NCBI GenBank assembly: GCA_946803585.1
Contig: CAMPEQ010000008.1
Location: forward strand, 304,416 to 368,415
Direction of reading: 5' to 3'
Origin: an uncultured Actinomycetes bacterium
GTDB taxonomy: Bacteria; Actinomycetota; Actinomycetes; S36-B12; UBA10799
Length of the DNA stretch: 64,000 nucleotides
The notes under the pieces were generated by a model that saw only the letters and a list, made by a program, of their open reading frames with translations, was not told the origin of the DNA and searched no databases. A program made the position numbers and the translations under genes. This document shows, one piece after another, positions 27,674 to 36,764 of the stretch (the first letter of the stretch is position 1; each line of letters begins with the position of its first letter).

Positions 27674-28117
27674 CTAAGCCAAATCGACAACACCACGTGC
27701 CTTACCCAAAACGTGCAGTTCGTTGCTGACAGCAGTCAGTTCAATAACCACCGACTTGTCATCGCGCTTCTCGGTGATGACGCCGGTCACGGTGACAACG
27801 GTTCCTGTGTCGTCGTCGGGGACGACAACGGGCTTGCTAAACCGGACCCCGTATTCCTTCACTCGCGACGGGTCGCCAGCGAAGTCAGTCAGAGTCCGTC
27901 CGGCCTCAGCCATCGTGAACATCCCGTGGGCGATCACGTTGGGAAGCCCGACCGCCTTGGCGGTGCGCTCGTGCCAGTGAATGAAGTTGAAGTCGCCGGA
28001 GGCCCCGCAGTACATCACCAGATTGATTCGCTGGACGGGGTAGTCGGTAGGACCGATCTTGTCGCCCACCGAAACCGAATCAAAGCCCGGAACCTTCACG
28101 ATCGTCTCGTTCGACAT
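27674..28117 (-). CDS. MaoC-type (3R)-hydroxyacyl-ACP dehydratase subunit, HadB-like
   Basis: Hot-dog fold hydratase of 147 residues. The hydratase-2 motif is complete: YCGASGDFNFIHW ... GLPNVIAHGMFTM supplies the catalytic Asp and His. In mycobacteria HadB is the catalytic half of HadAB and dehydrates 3-hydroxyacyl-ACP in fatty-acid synthase II. Here it follows the HadA-like gene by 2 bases, so a HadAB heterodimer is the natural reading. No FabZ or FabA is visible in the window. Confidence 0.88.
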   Translation of the reverse strand: MSNETIVKVPGFDSVSVGDKIGPTDYPVQRINLVMYCGASGDFNFIHWHERTAKAVGLPNVIAHGMFTMAEAGRTLTDFAGDPSRVKEYGVRFSKPVVVPDDDTGTVVTVTGVITEKRDDKSVVIELTAVSNELHVLGKARGVVDLA

Positions 28118-28119
28118 GA

Positions 28120-28581
28120 CTAACCCTCCTCGCTTGGGGCCGAACCTCGGGACACGGTGATGTTTGTCGTCGTCACGATTAGCTCGCCATCGGTTGTCTT
28201 CACCTGCTGCTCCATCTTGATTAGCTCGTTACTGCGAGCCGTCGAGATATCGGCGATCGTCGAGCTCACCACGACCTCGTCATTGGCATACAGCGGACGC
28301 GAATAAGTGAAGCTCTGCTCGCCGTGAACAACCATTGCGTAGTTGAGGTTCAGCTCTGGATCACTGATCGCGCCGACCATCGCCCGGTAGGTGATGATGA
28401 ACGGGAAGGTGGGTGGAGCAACTAGGTCACGATGCCCCATCTCCTTCGCCTCAGAAAGATCGTGGTACATCGGATTGCTGTCACCGATTGCGGTCGCAAA
28501 CTCGCGGACCTTCTCGCGACCAACGTGGTACGGGGTCGAATACTCGTAGGTGCGTCCAATGAAATCGCGGTTTACCGCCAT
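28120..28581 (-). CDS. MaoC-like N-terminal domain protein, HadA-like dehydratase subunit
   Basis: A 153-residue hot-dog protein resembling the substrate-binding, non-catalytic half of HadAB dehydratases (FAS1_DH_region type). It begins DFIGRTYEYSTPYHVGREKV and has VAPPTFPFIITYRAM and VHGEQSFTYSRPLYANDEVV. The hydratase catalytic Asp/His motif is absent, as expected for HadA. It is followed after 2 bases by the catalytic HadB-like gene and preceded by a FabG, giving a reductase-dehydratase set. Confidence 0.87.
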   Translation of the reverse strand: MAVNRDFIGRTYEYSTPYHVGREKVREFATAIGDSNPMYHDLSEAKEMGHRDLVAPPTFPFIITYRAMVGAISDPELNLNYAMVVHGEQSFTYSRPLYANDEVVVSSTIADISTARSNELIKMEQQVKTTDGELIVTTTNITVSRGSAPSEEG

Positions 28582-28584
28582 GCG

Positions 28585-29394
28585 TTACATACCTCCAAGC
28601 TGACCACCGGTCACGGGAATCGTGACGCCGGAGACGAAGTCCGAATCCGATGAAGCCAAGAATGCCGTAACGCCCGCGATGTCTTCAGGTCGACCGAGGC
28701 GTCCGAGTGAAATCATCATCTTCGCCATCTGGCGCATCTCCTCGGGAATCCCTAGCTCATTGCCCGGTGCCTTGGCCGCGGTCAATCGCGTCTCGACGAA
28801 CCCTGGCGCAACCGCGTTAACGTTGATACCAAAGGCACCGAGTTCACGCGCGAGGGTCTTGGTAGTGGCGATAACTGCGCCCTTTGCGGCGGTGTAGTTG
28901 TACTGGCCTGGGTTGCCCATGAGGGCCGCAACGCTGGAAGTGAAGATGATTTTCCGGTTGTAGGCAACAGCGCCGTTTGCGGCAATCTCTTGTTTAGCGA
29001 CCTCACGCATGTACGGCATCGCAGCGAGGGTGGTGTGGAACCCCGTCTTGAGGTTGGCATCAAAGACAAAGTCAAACTGGTCGTCATCTAGGCCGTGGAA
29101 CATCTTGTCGCGCGTGACCCCGGCGTTATTGACCACAATGTCAATCTTTCCAAAGGCATCGATCGTGCTCTGGACCAGCGCCTTGGCCTCGTCCATGTTC
29201 ACGGTGTTCGCAACGACGCCGATTGCCTTGCCACCGGCTTGCTCGATGAGTGCGACCGTCTCGCTTGCAGGTGCGTCGTCAATGTCATTGACGACAACAG
29301 CGGCGCCATCAGCTGCTAGTCGCAGCGACGTCGCTTGACCGATTCCGCGACCTCCGCCAGTGACGATTGCTACCCGATCATCCAGTCGACCCAT
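28585..29394 (-). CDS. fabG: 3-oxoacyl-ACP reductase / SDR oxidoreductase
   Basis: Short-chain dehydrogenase with NAD(P) motif VTGGGRGIGQATSLRL near residue 10, VNNAGVTRDKMF near 86, catalytic Ser in FTSSVAALMG and YTAAK. Start ATG 29394 is preferred over GTG 29412, whose bases form the AAAGG ribosome site. The product has 269 residues. It contains an insertion (VAKQEIAANGAVAYNRKI) before the catalytic Ser that makes it longer than a typical 245-residue FabG. Position before HadAB suggests that it makes their 3-hydroxyacyl substrates. A related hydroxyacyl-CoA role is possible. Confidence 0.85.
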   Translation of the reverse strand: MGRLDDRVAIVTGGGRGIGQATSLRLAADGAAVVVNDIDDAPASETVALIEQAGGKAIGVVANTVNMDEAKALVQSTIDAFGKIDIVVNNAGVTRDKMFHGLDDDQFDFVFDANLKTGFHTTLAAMPYMREVAKQEIAANGAVAYNRKIIFTSSVAALMGNPGQYNYTAAKGAVIATTKTLARELGAFGINVNAVAPGFVETRLTAAKAPGNELGIPEEMRQMAKMMISLGRLGRPEDIAGVTAFLASSDSDFVSGVTIPVTGGQLGGM

Positions 29395-29624
29395 GAGATG
29401 TGTGCCTTTCACGTGACGGGCTACTACCGCCCATTGCGGCGCCCTACTCTGAATCGCACGCTACCCAATCGCTGTTACCTGCGGAACGAGCACCCCGAGT
29501 CCACCCATGGCAAGTACTGGCAATGGTGTCTGGCACAGGTCATTGCAGCCCCAAAGCGAACTAGTCTGTCAAGACCGAACAGCTAGATCGAACAACCAGA
29601 AACACTCAGTGAGGTGAGAACGCC
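29395..29624. other. Divergent intergenic region between fabG-hadAB and the FasR-like gene
   Basis: About 230 bases separate the two divergent transcription units. The only clear element is GAGGTGA at 29611-29617, a ribosome-binding site 7 bases ahead of ATC 29625. I could not identify convincing -35/-10 pairs or an operator by eye, although promoters for both units are expected here. Confidence 0.5.
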
Positions 29625-29702
29625 ATCAACGCCAACCAGCCGCGGCATACGGAGACCATCCGACTAGTCGAGCAAGGCCAGTCGCAGCTTCGCGATGCCT
29701 CG

Positions 29703-30800
29703 ATGGCGCAGCTCCAAGAACTCGATTGGTTTGAGGCGCTCTCGGCTGACGCCCAGGGTTGGGTTGCGGAAGTCGTAGATGCCGGAATCGCTCGATTCCT
29801 TAGCTGGCTGAATAATCCCGACGAGCCGCTTGCCGCCAACACCGGGTTGGGCGCCGTGCCCGCTGCCGCCGCACATGCGGTCTCCCTCGGTCAAACACTG
29901 GAACTACTGCGCACCGCATTCGTGGCGATCGAACCCGTTGTGCTGACGATGGCTGCCAGCGGTGACGAGGAGTGGCTACTCCAGCAAGTTGCCCGATATG
30001 GCCGCGAAATCGCCTTCGCTGCAGCGCGGGTTTACGCCCGTGTTGCAGAACAGCAGGGCGCCCGGAGCGCGCGCGAAAGCTCCGACCTCGTCGAGGCCCT
30101 CATCGCCGGACGATCAGCCGCCGCGATCGAGCTACTTGCAAGTCGGATCGGATTGGCAGCGTCGCAACCGATCCGGGCTGCGGCTTGCGCACCGAATAAG
30201 GACCCGCAGGTCGCGCTTGCAGAGATCGAAACAGCCGGTCGAAAACTTGATCGGCACATCGTCGCGGCCCTACATGAGGGCTTGATCGTCGCTTTGTGGA
30301 GCTCGACGAAGCGGGAACGCCCCCTCACCATCGCTCGCCAGCTGTTCGGTCCGCAGACCTCAGCGGTCGTTGCCGGACCCGCTGAGGCGATTACCCAGGC
30401 CGGGCCCGTACTACGGCGAGCCATCGCCGGACTCGCCGCCCGACCTGCCCGACCAGATGACCGGGAGGTTCTTGAGGCCAGCGCTCTGCTCTCCGAGCGT
30501 TGTTTGCTTGGCGAGACGGCCGCTCAGGGCGAGCTCATTGAGCGCTGCTACCTCACTTTGCGAGATGCCGGAACTGGCCTACTCGAGACAGTCGATGCAA
30601 TGTTCAATAACCAGGGTGTCCTCGAGCAGGCCGCTCGGGCACTGCCGGTTCACGTGAACACCCTCCGCTACCGACTAGACAAGATCGCATCTCTCACTGG
30701 ATTCGACCTTCGGGACAGTCGTGGATCATTTGCGATTTTCACTGGTGTCAGCCTGGGTCGAATGCAGGCCGGCGACCACCAGAACAAGGGCACTTTGTAG
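29703..30800 (+). CDS. PucR/CdaR-type transcriptional regulator, FasR-like activator of fatty-acid genes
   Basis: At least 365 residues ending in a PucR-type C-terminal helix-turn-helix (GVLEQAARALPVHVNTLRYR-LDKIASLTG). In Streptomyces the FasR regulator with this architecture sits directly upstream of fabD-fabH-acpP-fabF and activates it; the position here is the same. ATG 29703 is the first standard start, but family proteins have about 25 more N-terminal residues. The frame continues upstream to 29613 with a matching sequence (RHTETIRLVEQGQSQLRDAS) and a good Shine-Dalgarno before ATC 29625. The true start may therefore be ATC 29625. Confidence 0.85.
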   Translation: MAQLQELDWFEALSADAQGWVAEVVDAGIARFLSWLNNPDEPLAANTGLGAVPAAAAHAVSLGQTLELLRTAFVAIEPVVLTMAASGDEEWLLQQVARYGREIAFAAARVYARVAEQQGARSARESSDLVEALIAGRSAAAIELLASRIGLAASQPIRAAACAPNKDPQVALAEIETAGRKLDRHIVAALHEGLIVALWSSTKRERPLTIARQLFGPQTSAVVAGPAEAITQAGPVLRRAIAGLAARPARPDDREVLEASALLSERCLLGETAAQGELIERCYLTLRDAGTGLLETVDAMFNNQGVLEQAARALPVHVNTLRYRLDKIASLTGFDLRDSRGSFAIFTGVSLGRMQAGDHQNKGTL

Positions 30801-30879
30801 GAAACCTCTAAAATCACTCGTAGATCTTCGGAGAAGTTGCTCAAAGACAAATCTCTGATTCCCGGCGCATCATTATTTG

Positions 30880-31815
30880 GTGCTGATATTCACCTCACCC
30901 GGCCAAGGCTCCCAAAAGCCAGGAATCCTTGAACCCTGGATTTCCGATCCAGTCGCATTCGATCAACTCAAGAGCCTCGACCGGATCGTTGATTTCGACC
31001 TAATTGAAGCCGGAACCAGTTGGGATTCCGAACGGCTTCGGGATACCCGAATCGCGCAACCGTTGATCTTCGCAGCATCGATCGTCTGTGCACAATCGGC
31101 CCTGCAAGCTGGCGCCAAACCCACTGCGGTCGCAGGCCATAGCATCGGTGAGTGGGCTGCTAGCGTCATCGCCGGAGTGTTATCCGTGACCGACGCGATG
31201 ACGCTAGTCACCGCCCGCGCAGATGCCATGGCATTGGCTTGCAACAACGCTGCGACTGGGCTGGTTGCAGTCCTGGGCGGAGACCGCACCGAAGTACTCG
31301 AGACCGTCAACGCACACGGCCTCGAACTCGCAAACGACAACGGCCCGGGCCAACTCGTGGTGGGGGGATCAGCGGACCGCCTCGCCGAGTTCAGCGCGAA
31401 TCCACCGGGGCGAGCCCGAATCCGCGCACTGGCGGTCGCTGGTGGCTTTCATACAGAGGCGATGCGTCCCGCCGTAGCGGCCGTTCGCAGTGCCGCGGCC
31501 CGCATCACCCCCACTGCGGCGACGATCCCGCTCATCTCCAACCGAGATGGGGAGCAGGTCACCGACCGCGACGAGATCCTCAACCGGATGATCGATCAGA
31601 TCGCCCTACCTGTGCGCTGGGACCTGGTGATGGACACGATCGCCGGCAACGGCGCGGCCGCGACTATCGAGACCTGCCCGGCCGGAACATTGAGCGCGAT
31701 TCTTCGCCGAAGGATTCCCACACTGGCCACCCATCCCCTCAACTCCCCTGCCGATATCGAGGCACTTACTCAATCCAATCTACTCAACTTTGACCTTGCG
31801 GAGGTCCATCAATGA
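30880..31815 (+). CDS. fabD: Malonyl-CoA:ACP transacylase
   Basis: Loads malonyl groups onto acyl carrier protein. The protein starts LIFTSPGQGSQKPG. It has the nucleophile GHSIGEW (Ser near 88), the arginine region VTARADAM and the catalytic-His segment AVAGGFHTEAM near 190. GTG 30880 is taken as the start; a TTG three bases earlier is in frame. The product has 311 residues. It is followed by fabH with an ATGA overlap, the first of a chain of coupled genes. Confidence 0.94.
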   Translation: MLIFTSPGQGSQKPGILEPWISDPVAFDQLKSLDRIVDFDLIEAGTSWDSERLRDTRIAQPLIFAASIVCAQSALQAGAKPTAVAGHSIGEWAASVIAGVLSVTDAMTLVTARADAMALACNNAATGLVAVLGGDRTEVLETVNAHGLELANDNGPGQLVVGGSADRLAEFSANPPGRARIRALAVAGGFHTEAMRPAVAAVRSAAARITPTAATIPLISNRDGEQVTDRDEILNRMIDQIALPVRWDLVMDTIAGNGAAATIETCPAGTLSAILRRRIPTLATHPLNSPADIEALTQSNLLNFDLAEVHQ

Positions 31816-32756
31816 ACGGCGTGAAGATCCTGTCCGTCGCAGCACAACGGCCAGCTGCGATCGTTTCAAATAACGAAATGATCGGGGATCTTGATACCGA
31901 CGATGCCTGGATCCAGGCACGGACGGGTATCCGTACCCGGGGGGTGGCAAACGATGAAGAAACCCTTCTCGAGATGTCAACCGGCGCGGCAAGTAAGGCA
32001 ATAGCGGCCGCGGGGATCGACCCTGCATCGATCGACTTGACGATTGTGGCTACGTCATCGAATCCGATCGTGACTCCTGGAATCGCTCCACCTATGACAG
32101 CCCGGCTCGGTGTCTCGTCCGGCGCCTTTGACGTGATGGCTGCCTGCGCTGGATTCTGTTACAGCCTCAATATCGCCGCTGACGCGATCCGCACTGGCTC
32201 GGCGCGCAATGTGCTACTTGTCGGCGCCGAGCGCATCACGGATCGAATGGATCCGACTGACCGAAACACCGCCTTCCTCTTCGGAGATGGCGCCGGAGCA
32301 GTCGTCGTGTCGGCAACCGACTTGGCCAATGACGGGGTTGGCCCGGTCGTGTGGGGAAGCGATGGCAACCTCGCTGACTACATTCACGTCCCCGTCGGCG
32401 AGAAGTACCTGCACATGGATGGCCAAGGTGTCTTCAAGTGGGCAATCACCAAAGTTGCCGACATCGCCCGTGAGGCTTGCGAGAAGGCCGGAATCGCACC
32501 GAACGAACTCGCTGCGTTCATTCCACACCAGGCGAATCTGCGCATCATTGAGGCACTCGCTCGCAACCTGAAACTCGGCGAGAACACAGTCGTTGCCGAT
32601 GATGTCCGCTACGCCGGAAACACCTCCGCAGCCAGCGTGCCGATGGCCCTGACCCGTCTCAAAGAAGAGGGGCGCGTTCAGACCGGAGACCCCGCACTAC
32701 TCATCGGATTCGGTTCCGGAATGACTTGGGCCTCGCAAGTAATCCGTTGCCCATAA
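31812..32756 (+). CDS. fabH: 3-oxoacyl-ACP synthase III
   Basis: Condenses a starter acyl-CoA with malonyl-ACP to begin fatty-acid synthesis. The catalytic triad is complete in 314 residues: Cys112 in VMAACAGFCYS, His in FIPHQANLRI near 240, Asn in RYAGNTSAASVP near 270. The N-terminal TRTGIRTRG-like segment (QARTGIRTRGVAN) is also typical. Starter preference (acetyl or branched) cannot be read with confidence. The start overlaps fabD by 4 bases. Confidence 0.95.
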   Translation: MNGVKILSVAAQRPAAIVSNNEMIGDLDTDDAWIQARTGIRTRGVANDEETLLEMSTGAASKAIAAAGIDPASIDLTIVATSSNPIVTPGIAPPMTARLGVSSGAFDVMAACAGFCYSLNIAADAIRTGSARNVLLVGAERITDRMDPTDRNTAFLFGDGAGAVVVSATDLANDGVGPVVWGSDGNLADYIHVPVGEKYLHMDGQGVFKWAITKVADIAREACEKAGIAPNELAAFIPHQANLRIIEALARNLKLGENTVVADDVRYAGNTSAASVPMALTRLKEEGRVQTGDPALLIGFGSGMTWASQVIRCP

Positions 32757-32850
32757 GAAGTACCTGAAAGACCTCAGTACCTCTCCACCTCAGTACGTCG
32801 AACACCCATCACACAACCGTCGAATCCTCGACACAACCTTTGGAGAAAGA

Positions 32851-33126
32851 ATGACAGAGCTCAACCTCACCGATAGCGCAACAGTTCTGAGCGCCATGAC
32901 GGAAATCATTGAGGAGATCGCCGGGCCCCGCCCAGCAGCGATCACCCGCGACGCCACATTTGATGGCACCTTGGGCGTGGACTCCCTGACGATGGTCGAG
33001 ATTATCGTCGTCGCCGAAGAGCGCTTCGATATCAAGATCCCCGATTCCGCCTTCGCCGATATGACGACCGTTGGCGAGGCAGTGGACTACATCACCGAGT
33101 CTGTGAGCGCAAAGGCTTCCGCGTGA
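32851..33126 (+). CDS. acpP: Acyl carrier protein
   Basis: Small acidic carrier (91 residues) with the phosphopantetheine attachment site GVDSLTMVE, Ser45, and a four-helix layout ending TTVGEAVDYITESV. It carries acyl intermediates between the Fab enzymes. GGAGAAAGA precedes its ATG. The 94-base gap from fabH contains a twofold CCTCAGTAC repeat and is the only sizeable gap in this operon before fabI. The stop overlaps the fabF GTG by 4 bases. Confidence 0.95.
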   Translation: MTELNLTDSATVLSAMTEIIEEIAGPRPAAITRDATFDGTLGVDSLTMVEIIVVAEERFDIKIPDSAFADMTTVGEAVDYITESVSAKASA

Positions 33127-34370
33127 CCGTGGCCCACGAGGCGGTGGTCGTGACCGGAATTGGCGCCACGACCCCGCTCGGCGGAACTGCGGAATCTAGC
33201 TGGCAGAACTTGCTAGCAGGTGACTCCGGAATCATCAGGATCTCTGACGAGTGGGCCGATGACCTACCCGTGAGAATCGCCGGGGTTGCTGCGGTCGATC
33301 CGGCCGGATTGATCGACCGGGTTCAAGCACGGCGTTGGGACCGCTCCCAACAACTCGCTGTCGTCTCCGCCAGGGAGGCCTGGGCTGATGCCAATGCCAG
33401 TGGGGAAGTCGATCCCGAGCGCCTCGCGGTGGCAGTCGCCTCGGGCATCGGCGGGGTACAGACTCTGCTGGGGTCCTACGACACTCTGAATGACCGCGGG
33501 CCAAGCCGAGTCTCACCTTTGGCCGTCACCATGCTGATGCCAAATGGGCCAGCTGCTGCGGTTGGGCTCGATATCGGGGCGCAAGCAGGAGTCCACACCC
33601 CCGTGAGCGCCTGCGCTTCTGGATCAGAGGCGGTCTCACTTGGACTGGACCTCATCCGCCTTGGCCGGGCTGACGTCGTCTTATGTGGTGGAACCGAGGC
33701 AGGTATCCACCCATTGACCATCGCGGGCTTTGCTGCGATGCGCGCGTTGTCGACCCGCAATGATGAACCGCAAGCAGCCTCGCGCCCCTACGACAAGGGA
33801 CGCGATGGATTTGTGATGGGTGAGGGAGCCGGGGCACTCGTACTCGAGCGGCGCAGCCACGCCGTCGCACGAGGCGCAAAGATCTATGCCGAAGTCGCCG
33901 GAGCAGGAATAACCTCCGATGCCTTCCACGTCGCCGCCCCCGACCCAGCGGGCCGCGGTGCCAGTCGGGCCATCACCCTTGCCCTACGCGAAGCCCAAGC
34001 CACCCCCACTGATGTCGTGCATCTCAATGCGCACGCAACAAGCACACCAGTGGGCGATATCGCTGAGTCGATTGCCATCCACGATGCGATCGGCCCATCG
34101 GCCACCGATATTGCTGTGAGCGCCACCAAGGCCGCGACCGGCCACCTACTCGGGGGCGCAGGAGCGATCGAAGCGGTGTTCACAGTGCTCGCCCTGAAGA
34201 ACGGAATGGCTCCGCCAACGCGAAACCTGGACTCCCAAGACGACGAGATCAATCTCGATGTGGTCCAGATCGAGGGGCGATCGATTGATCCAACTGGAGT
34301 CGCGCTGAGTACGTCATTCGGATTCGGCGGACATAACGTCGCCCTGGCCTTTCGCGGAGATCGCGGATGA
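33123..34370 (+). CDS. fabF: 3-oxoacyl-ACP synthase II
   Basis: Elongating ketosynthase of type II fatty-acid synthesis. The Cys-His-His triad is intact over 415 residues: Cys164 in TPVSACASGSEA, His in LNAHATSTPVGD near 302, His in KAATGHLLGGAGAIEAVF near 340. The C-terminal STSFGFGGHNVALAF is canonical. The GTG start overlaps acpP (GTGA), and the end overlaps the carboxyltransferase gene (ATGA), so the enzymes are made as a coupled set. Confidence 0.95.
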   Translation: MTVAHEAVVVTGIGATTPLGGTAESSWQNLLAGDSGIIRISDEWADDLPVRIAGVAAVDPAGLIDRVQARRWDRSQQLAVVSAREAWADANASGEVDPERLAVAVASGIGGVQTLLGSYDTLNDRGPSRVSPLAVTMLMPNGPAAAVGLDIGAQAGVHTPVSACASGSEAVSLGLDLIRLGRADVVLCGGTEAGIHPLTIAGFAAMRALSTRNDEPQAASRPYDKGRDGFVMGEGAGALVLERRSHAVARGAKIYAEVAGAGITSDAFHVAAPDPAGRGASRAITLALREAQATPTDVVHLNAHATSTPVGDIAESIAIHDAIGPSATDIAVSATKAATGHLLGGAGAIEAVFTVLALKNGMAPPTRNLDSQDDEINLDVVQIEGRSIDPTGVALSTSFGFGGHNVALAFRGDRG

Positions 34371-35851
34371 GTGTTACTGCGCCGTCATTGGCTGAGCTCA
34401 CCGGAAAGCCAGGGGCGCAGGCGATCAATCCGGTTGGTACCCCTGCCGAGCGGGACACGCACGCTAGCGATATCGACATCATTGATCTGCGTGATCCCCG
34501 CGAACGTTTGCGCCAACTGTGCGACCAACGCAGCGTCGAGATCCTCCAGGACAGCGACGGGGTCGTGAGCGGTATCGGTCGACTCGCGGGGACTGAATGC
34601 GTCGTATTCGCCACCGACCCTCGCCGGTCGGGCGGCGCGCTGGGCCGTGCTGGCTGCGACAGCATCGTCGCCGCATACCAGGTCGCTCTACTTCGAGACT
34701 TTCCCATCGTTGGTATCTGGCAGTCCGGTGGAGCACGACTACCGGAAGGCGCGGCTAGCCTCGACGCTGTCGGCTCCGTGTTTGCCGCAATGACAACCGC
34801 GAGCGGTGTCGTCCCGCAGGTCAGCGTTGTGCTCGGGGCAGCCGCCGGCGGCGCCGCTTACGGGCCAGCCCTAACCGATGTGGTGATCACTGGTCCCGGA
34901 TCGCGGGTCTTCGTCACCGGACCGGACATCGTTAACCGAGTCACCGGCGAGGTAATCGACGCCGAGTCCCTCGGTGGCCCTCACGTCCATGCCAAGTCCT
35001 CCGGACTGTCCCATGTACGAGCAGGTAGTGATACGCAGGCGTTTGCCCAGGCACGCGACGTCGTCGCGCTCTTGGGGTCAGGCCCACATGAACCGGCGGA
35101 ACCAGCTACCTCGCGTGGCAATCCCGGCGACTTCCTCCCGGCGAACACCCGGCGGGCCTACGACGTTCGCCCGATCATCACCACCTTGCTCGATACAGCC
35201 CCCACCGAACTGCAGCGCGAATGGGCGCCCAATGTAGTGACCGCTCTGGGCCGAATTGGTGGTCGCGCAGTCGGGGTAATCGCGAACAACCCGATCAGGA
35301 TGGGTGGCTGTCTGACGGCGAATGCTTCGGAGAAGGCTGCCAGATTTGTGCGACTCTGCGATTCCTTCGGCTTACCTCTAGTCGTCATCGTTGACGTTCC
35401 GGGCTACCTACCAGGTAGCAAACAAGAGACCGGCGGAATCGTACGTCGCGGTGCCAAGCTCTTGCACGCCTTCGCTGCCGCCAGTGTTCCGCGCTTCACC
35501 GTAATCACCCATAAGGCCTTCGGCGGCGCCTACATCGCGATGAACAGTCGCTCGCTCGGTGCAACCAAAGTACTCGCCTGGCCGAGTGCAGTCGTCGATG
35601 TGATGAGTGCCCAGGCGGCCGTGCAAATCACCCGCCGACGCGATATCGCCAGTACCCCGGAGCACGAACGCGACGCCGCCGTGGAGGCATTCGCTGCAGA
35701 ACACGGCGAACTCACCGGTGGGCTAGATCGAGCTGTCGGTGAAGGTCTCATCGATCAGGTCATCGACCCGGCGAATACGCGGTCGTCACTGATCACCCTC
35801 ATCCAAGGATCGTCCGCTACCCGATCAAGGAAGAAGAACATCCCGCTATGA
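34367..35851 (+). CDS. Acyl-CoA carboxylase carboxyltransferase (AccD/AccA-type) subunit
   Basis: A 494-residue crotonase-superfamily carboxyltransferase of the acetyl/propionyl-CoA carboxylase beta type, which transfers CO2 from carboxybiotin to acyl-CoA to make malonyl-CoA. Two oxyanion-hole regions are visible: QSGGARLPEGAASLDAVGSV with VLGAAAGGAAYGPAL, and DVPGYLPGSKQETGGIVRRG with THKAFGGAYIAMNSRSLGAT. The C-terminus ends in a basic RSRKKN. No biotin-carboxylase/BCCP subunit lies in the window, so its partner is encoded elsewhere. Its insertion between fabF and fabG couples malonyl-CoA supply to elongation. Confidence 0.9.
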   Translation: MSVTAPSLAELTGKPGAQAINPVGTPAERDTHASDIDIIDLRDPRERLRQLCDQRSVEILQDSDGVVSGIGRLAGTECVVFATDPRRSGGALGRAGCDSIVAAYQVALLRDFPIVGIWQSGGARLPEGAASLDAVGSVFAAMTTASGVVPQVSVVLGAAAGGAAYGPALTDVVITGPGSRVFVTGPDIVNRVTGEVIDAESLGGPHVHAKSSGLSHVRAGSDTQAFAQARDVVALLGSGPHEPAEPATSRGNPGDFLPANTRRAYDVRPIITTLLDTAPTELQREWAPNVVTALGRIGGRAVGVIANNPIRMGGCLTANASEKAARFVRLCDSFGLPLVVIVDVPGYLPGSKQETGGIVRRGAKLLHAFAAASVPRFTVITHKAFGGAYIAMNSRSLGATKVLAWPSAVVDVMSAQAAVQITRRRDIASTPEHERDAAVEAFAAEHGELTGGLDRAVGEGLIDQVIDPANTRSSLITLIQGSSATRSRKKNIPL

Positions 35852-36693
35852 ACCAGACCCAGATCTACTCATTCACCGACGGTCTTGGAATCGAAGGCGA
35901 CTCGGCGGCGGCTAGCGAAGGCGGCGGTCTACCCCACAACACCACCCTCGATCACACGCTCGATCAGCATCGACCGGAGGAACCAACTCAACGCTCAGTT
36001 CTCGTCACTGGTGGAAGTCGAGGAATCGGCGCCGCCGTGGCTGCACAGTTCGTCAGCTCGGGTCACCGGGTAGCGAACCTCTCACGATCCGGCTCCTGTG
36101 CGGCGGGTGCGGGGACAGCGATTGGCTGCGATGTATCTGATAACGAGAGCGTTCAGCTTGCGGTCAAACAAGCCGCCGCGGACAACGGAGCGGTAGAGGT
36201 TCTTGTCGCCAATGCCGGAGTTACTGACGACAAGCTGATGCTGCGAATGGACGAGCACTCATTTACCAACGTGCTTGATACCAACTTGACCGGAACCTAC
36301 CGCCTCGTGAAAGCCGTGGCCGGCCCGATGTTGCGCAACCGCTGGGGCCGGATCATCTTCGTCTCAAGTGTGGTCGCGATGAGCGGGTCAGCCGGCCAGG
36401 CGAATTACGCAGCGAGTAAGGCCGGTCTGATCGGGCTGGCCCGATCCCTCGCCCGCGAGTTCGGGCCTCGCGGGGTGACCTGCAACGTCATTGCCCCGGG
36501 ATTCATTGACACGGATATGACTGCCGCCCTCGGCGACGACCGCCGTAGCGAAGTGCTGGACAGTATTCCGCTAAATCGGATCGGCACCGTTGAAGACATC
36601 GCGGCCACCATCGCATTCCTTACCAGCGATGCCGGCGGCTACATCACCGGAGCGGTCATCCCGGTTGACGGCGGCTTGGGGATGGGTAACTAG
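35848..36693 (+). CDS. fabG: 3-oxoacyl-ACP reductase with N-terminal extension
   Basis: NADPH-dependent reductase of the elongation cycle. The SDR core starts near residue 50 with VLVTGGSRGIGAAVA. It continues with VANAGVTDDKLMLRM, catalytic Ser in FVSSVVAMSG, YAASK, and the end GAVIPVDGGLGMGN. The first 48 residues (Thr/Asp/Gly-rich, starting MNQTQIYSFTDGLGIEG) are not part of the fold. No start codon with a ribosome site occurs closer to the core, so the extension is probably real. The ATGA overlap with the preceding gene supports ATG 35848. Length 281 versus about 245 for FabG. Confidence 0.92.
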   Translation: MNQTQIYSFTDGLGIEGDSAAASEGGGLPHNTTLDHTLDQHRPEEPTQRSVLVTGGSRGIGAAVAAQFVSSGHRVANLSRSGSCAAGAGTAIGCDVSDNESVQLAVKQAAADNGAVEVLVANAGVTDDKLMLRMDEHSFTNVLDTNLTGTYRLVKAVAGPMLRNRWGRIIFVSSVVAMSGSAGQANYAASKAGLIGLARSLAREFGPRGVTCNVIAPGFIDTDMTAALGDDRRSEVLDSIPLNRIGTVEDIAATIAFLTSDAGGYITGAVIPVDGGLGMGN

Positions 36694-36764
36694 AACGCCG
36701 ACCCTATCTCGCGCGACAACCCCGTACGACCAGTAGACGAGTAACAGATCGACAAGGAGCAGAA

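Noticed and set aside
32757..32850. Twofold CCTCAGTAC repeat between fabH and acpP
   Set aside because: Too short and without symmetry; probably chance.
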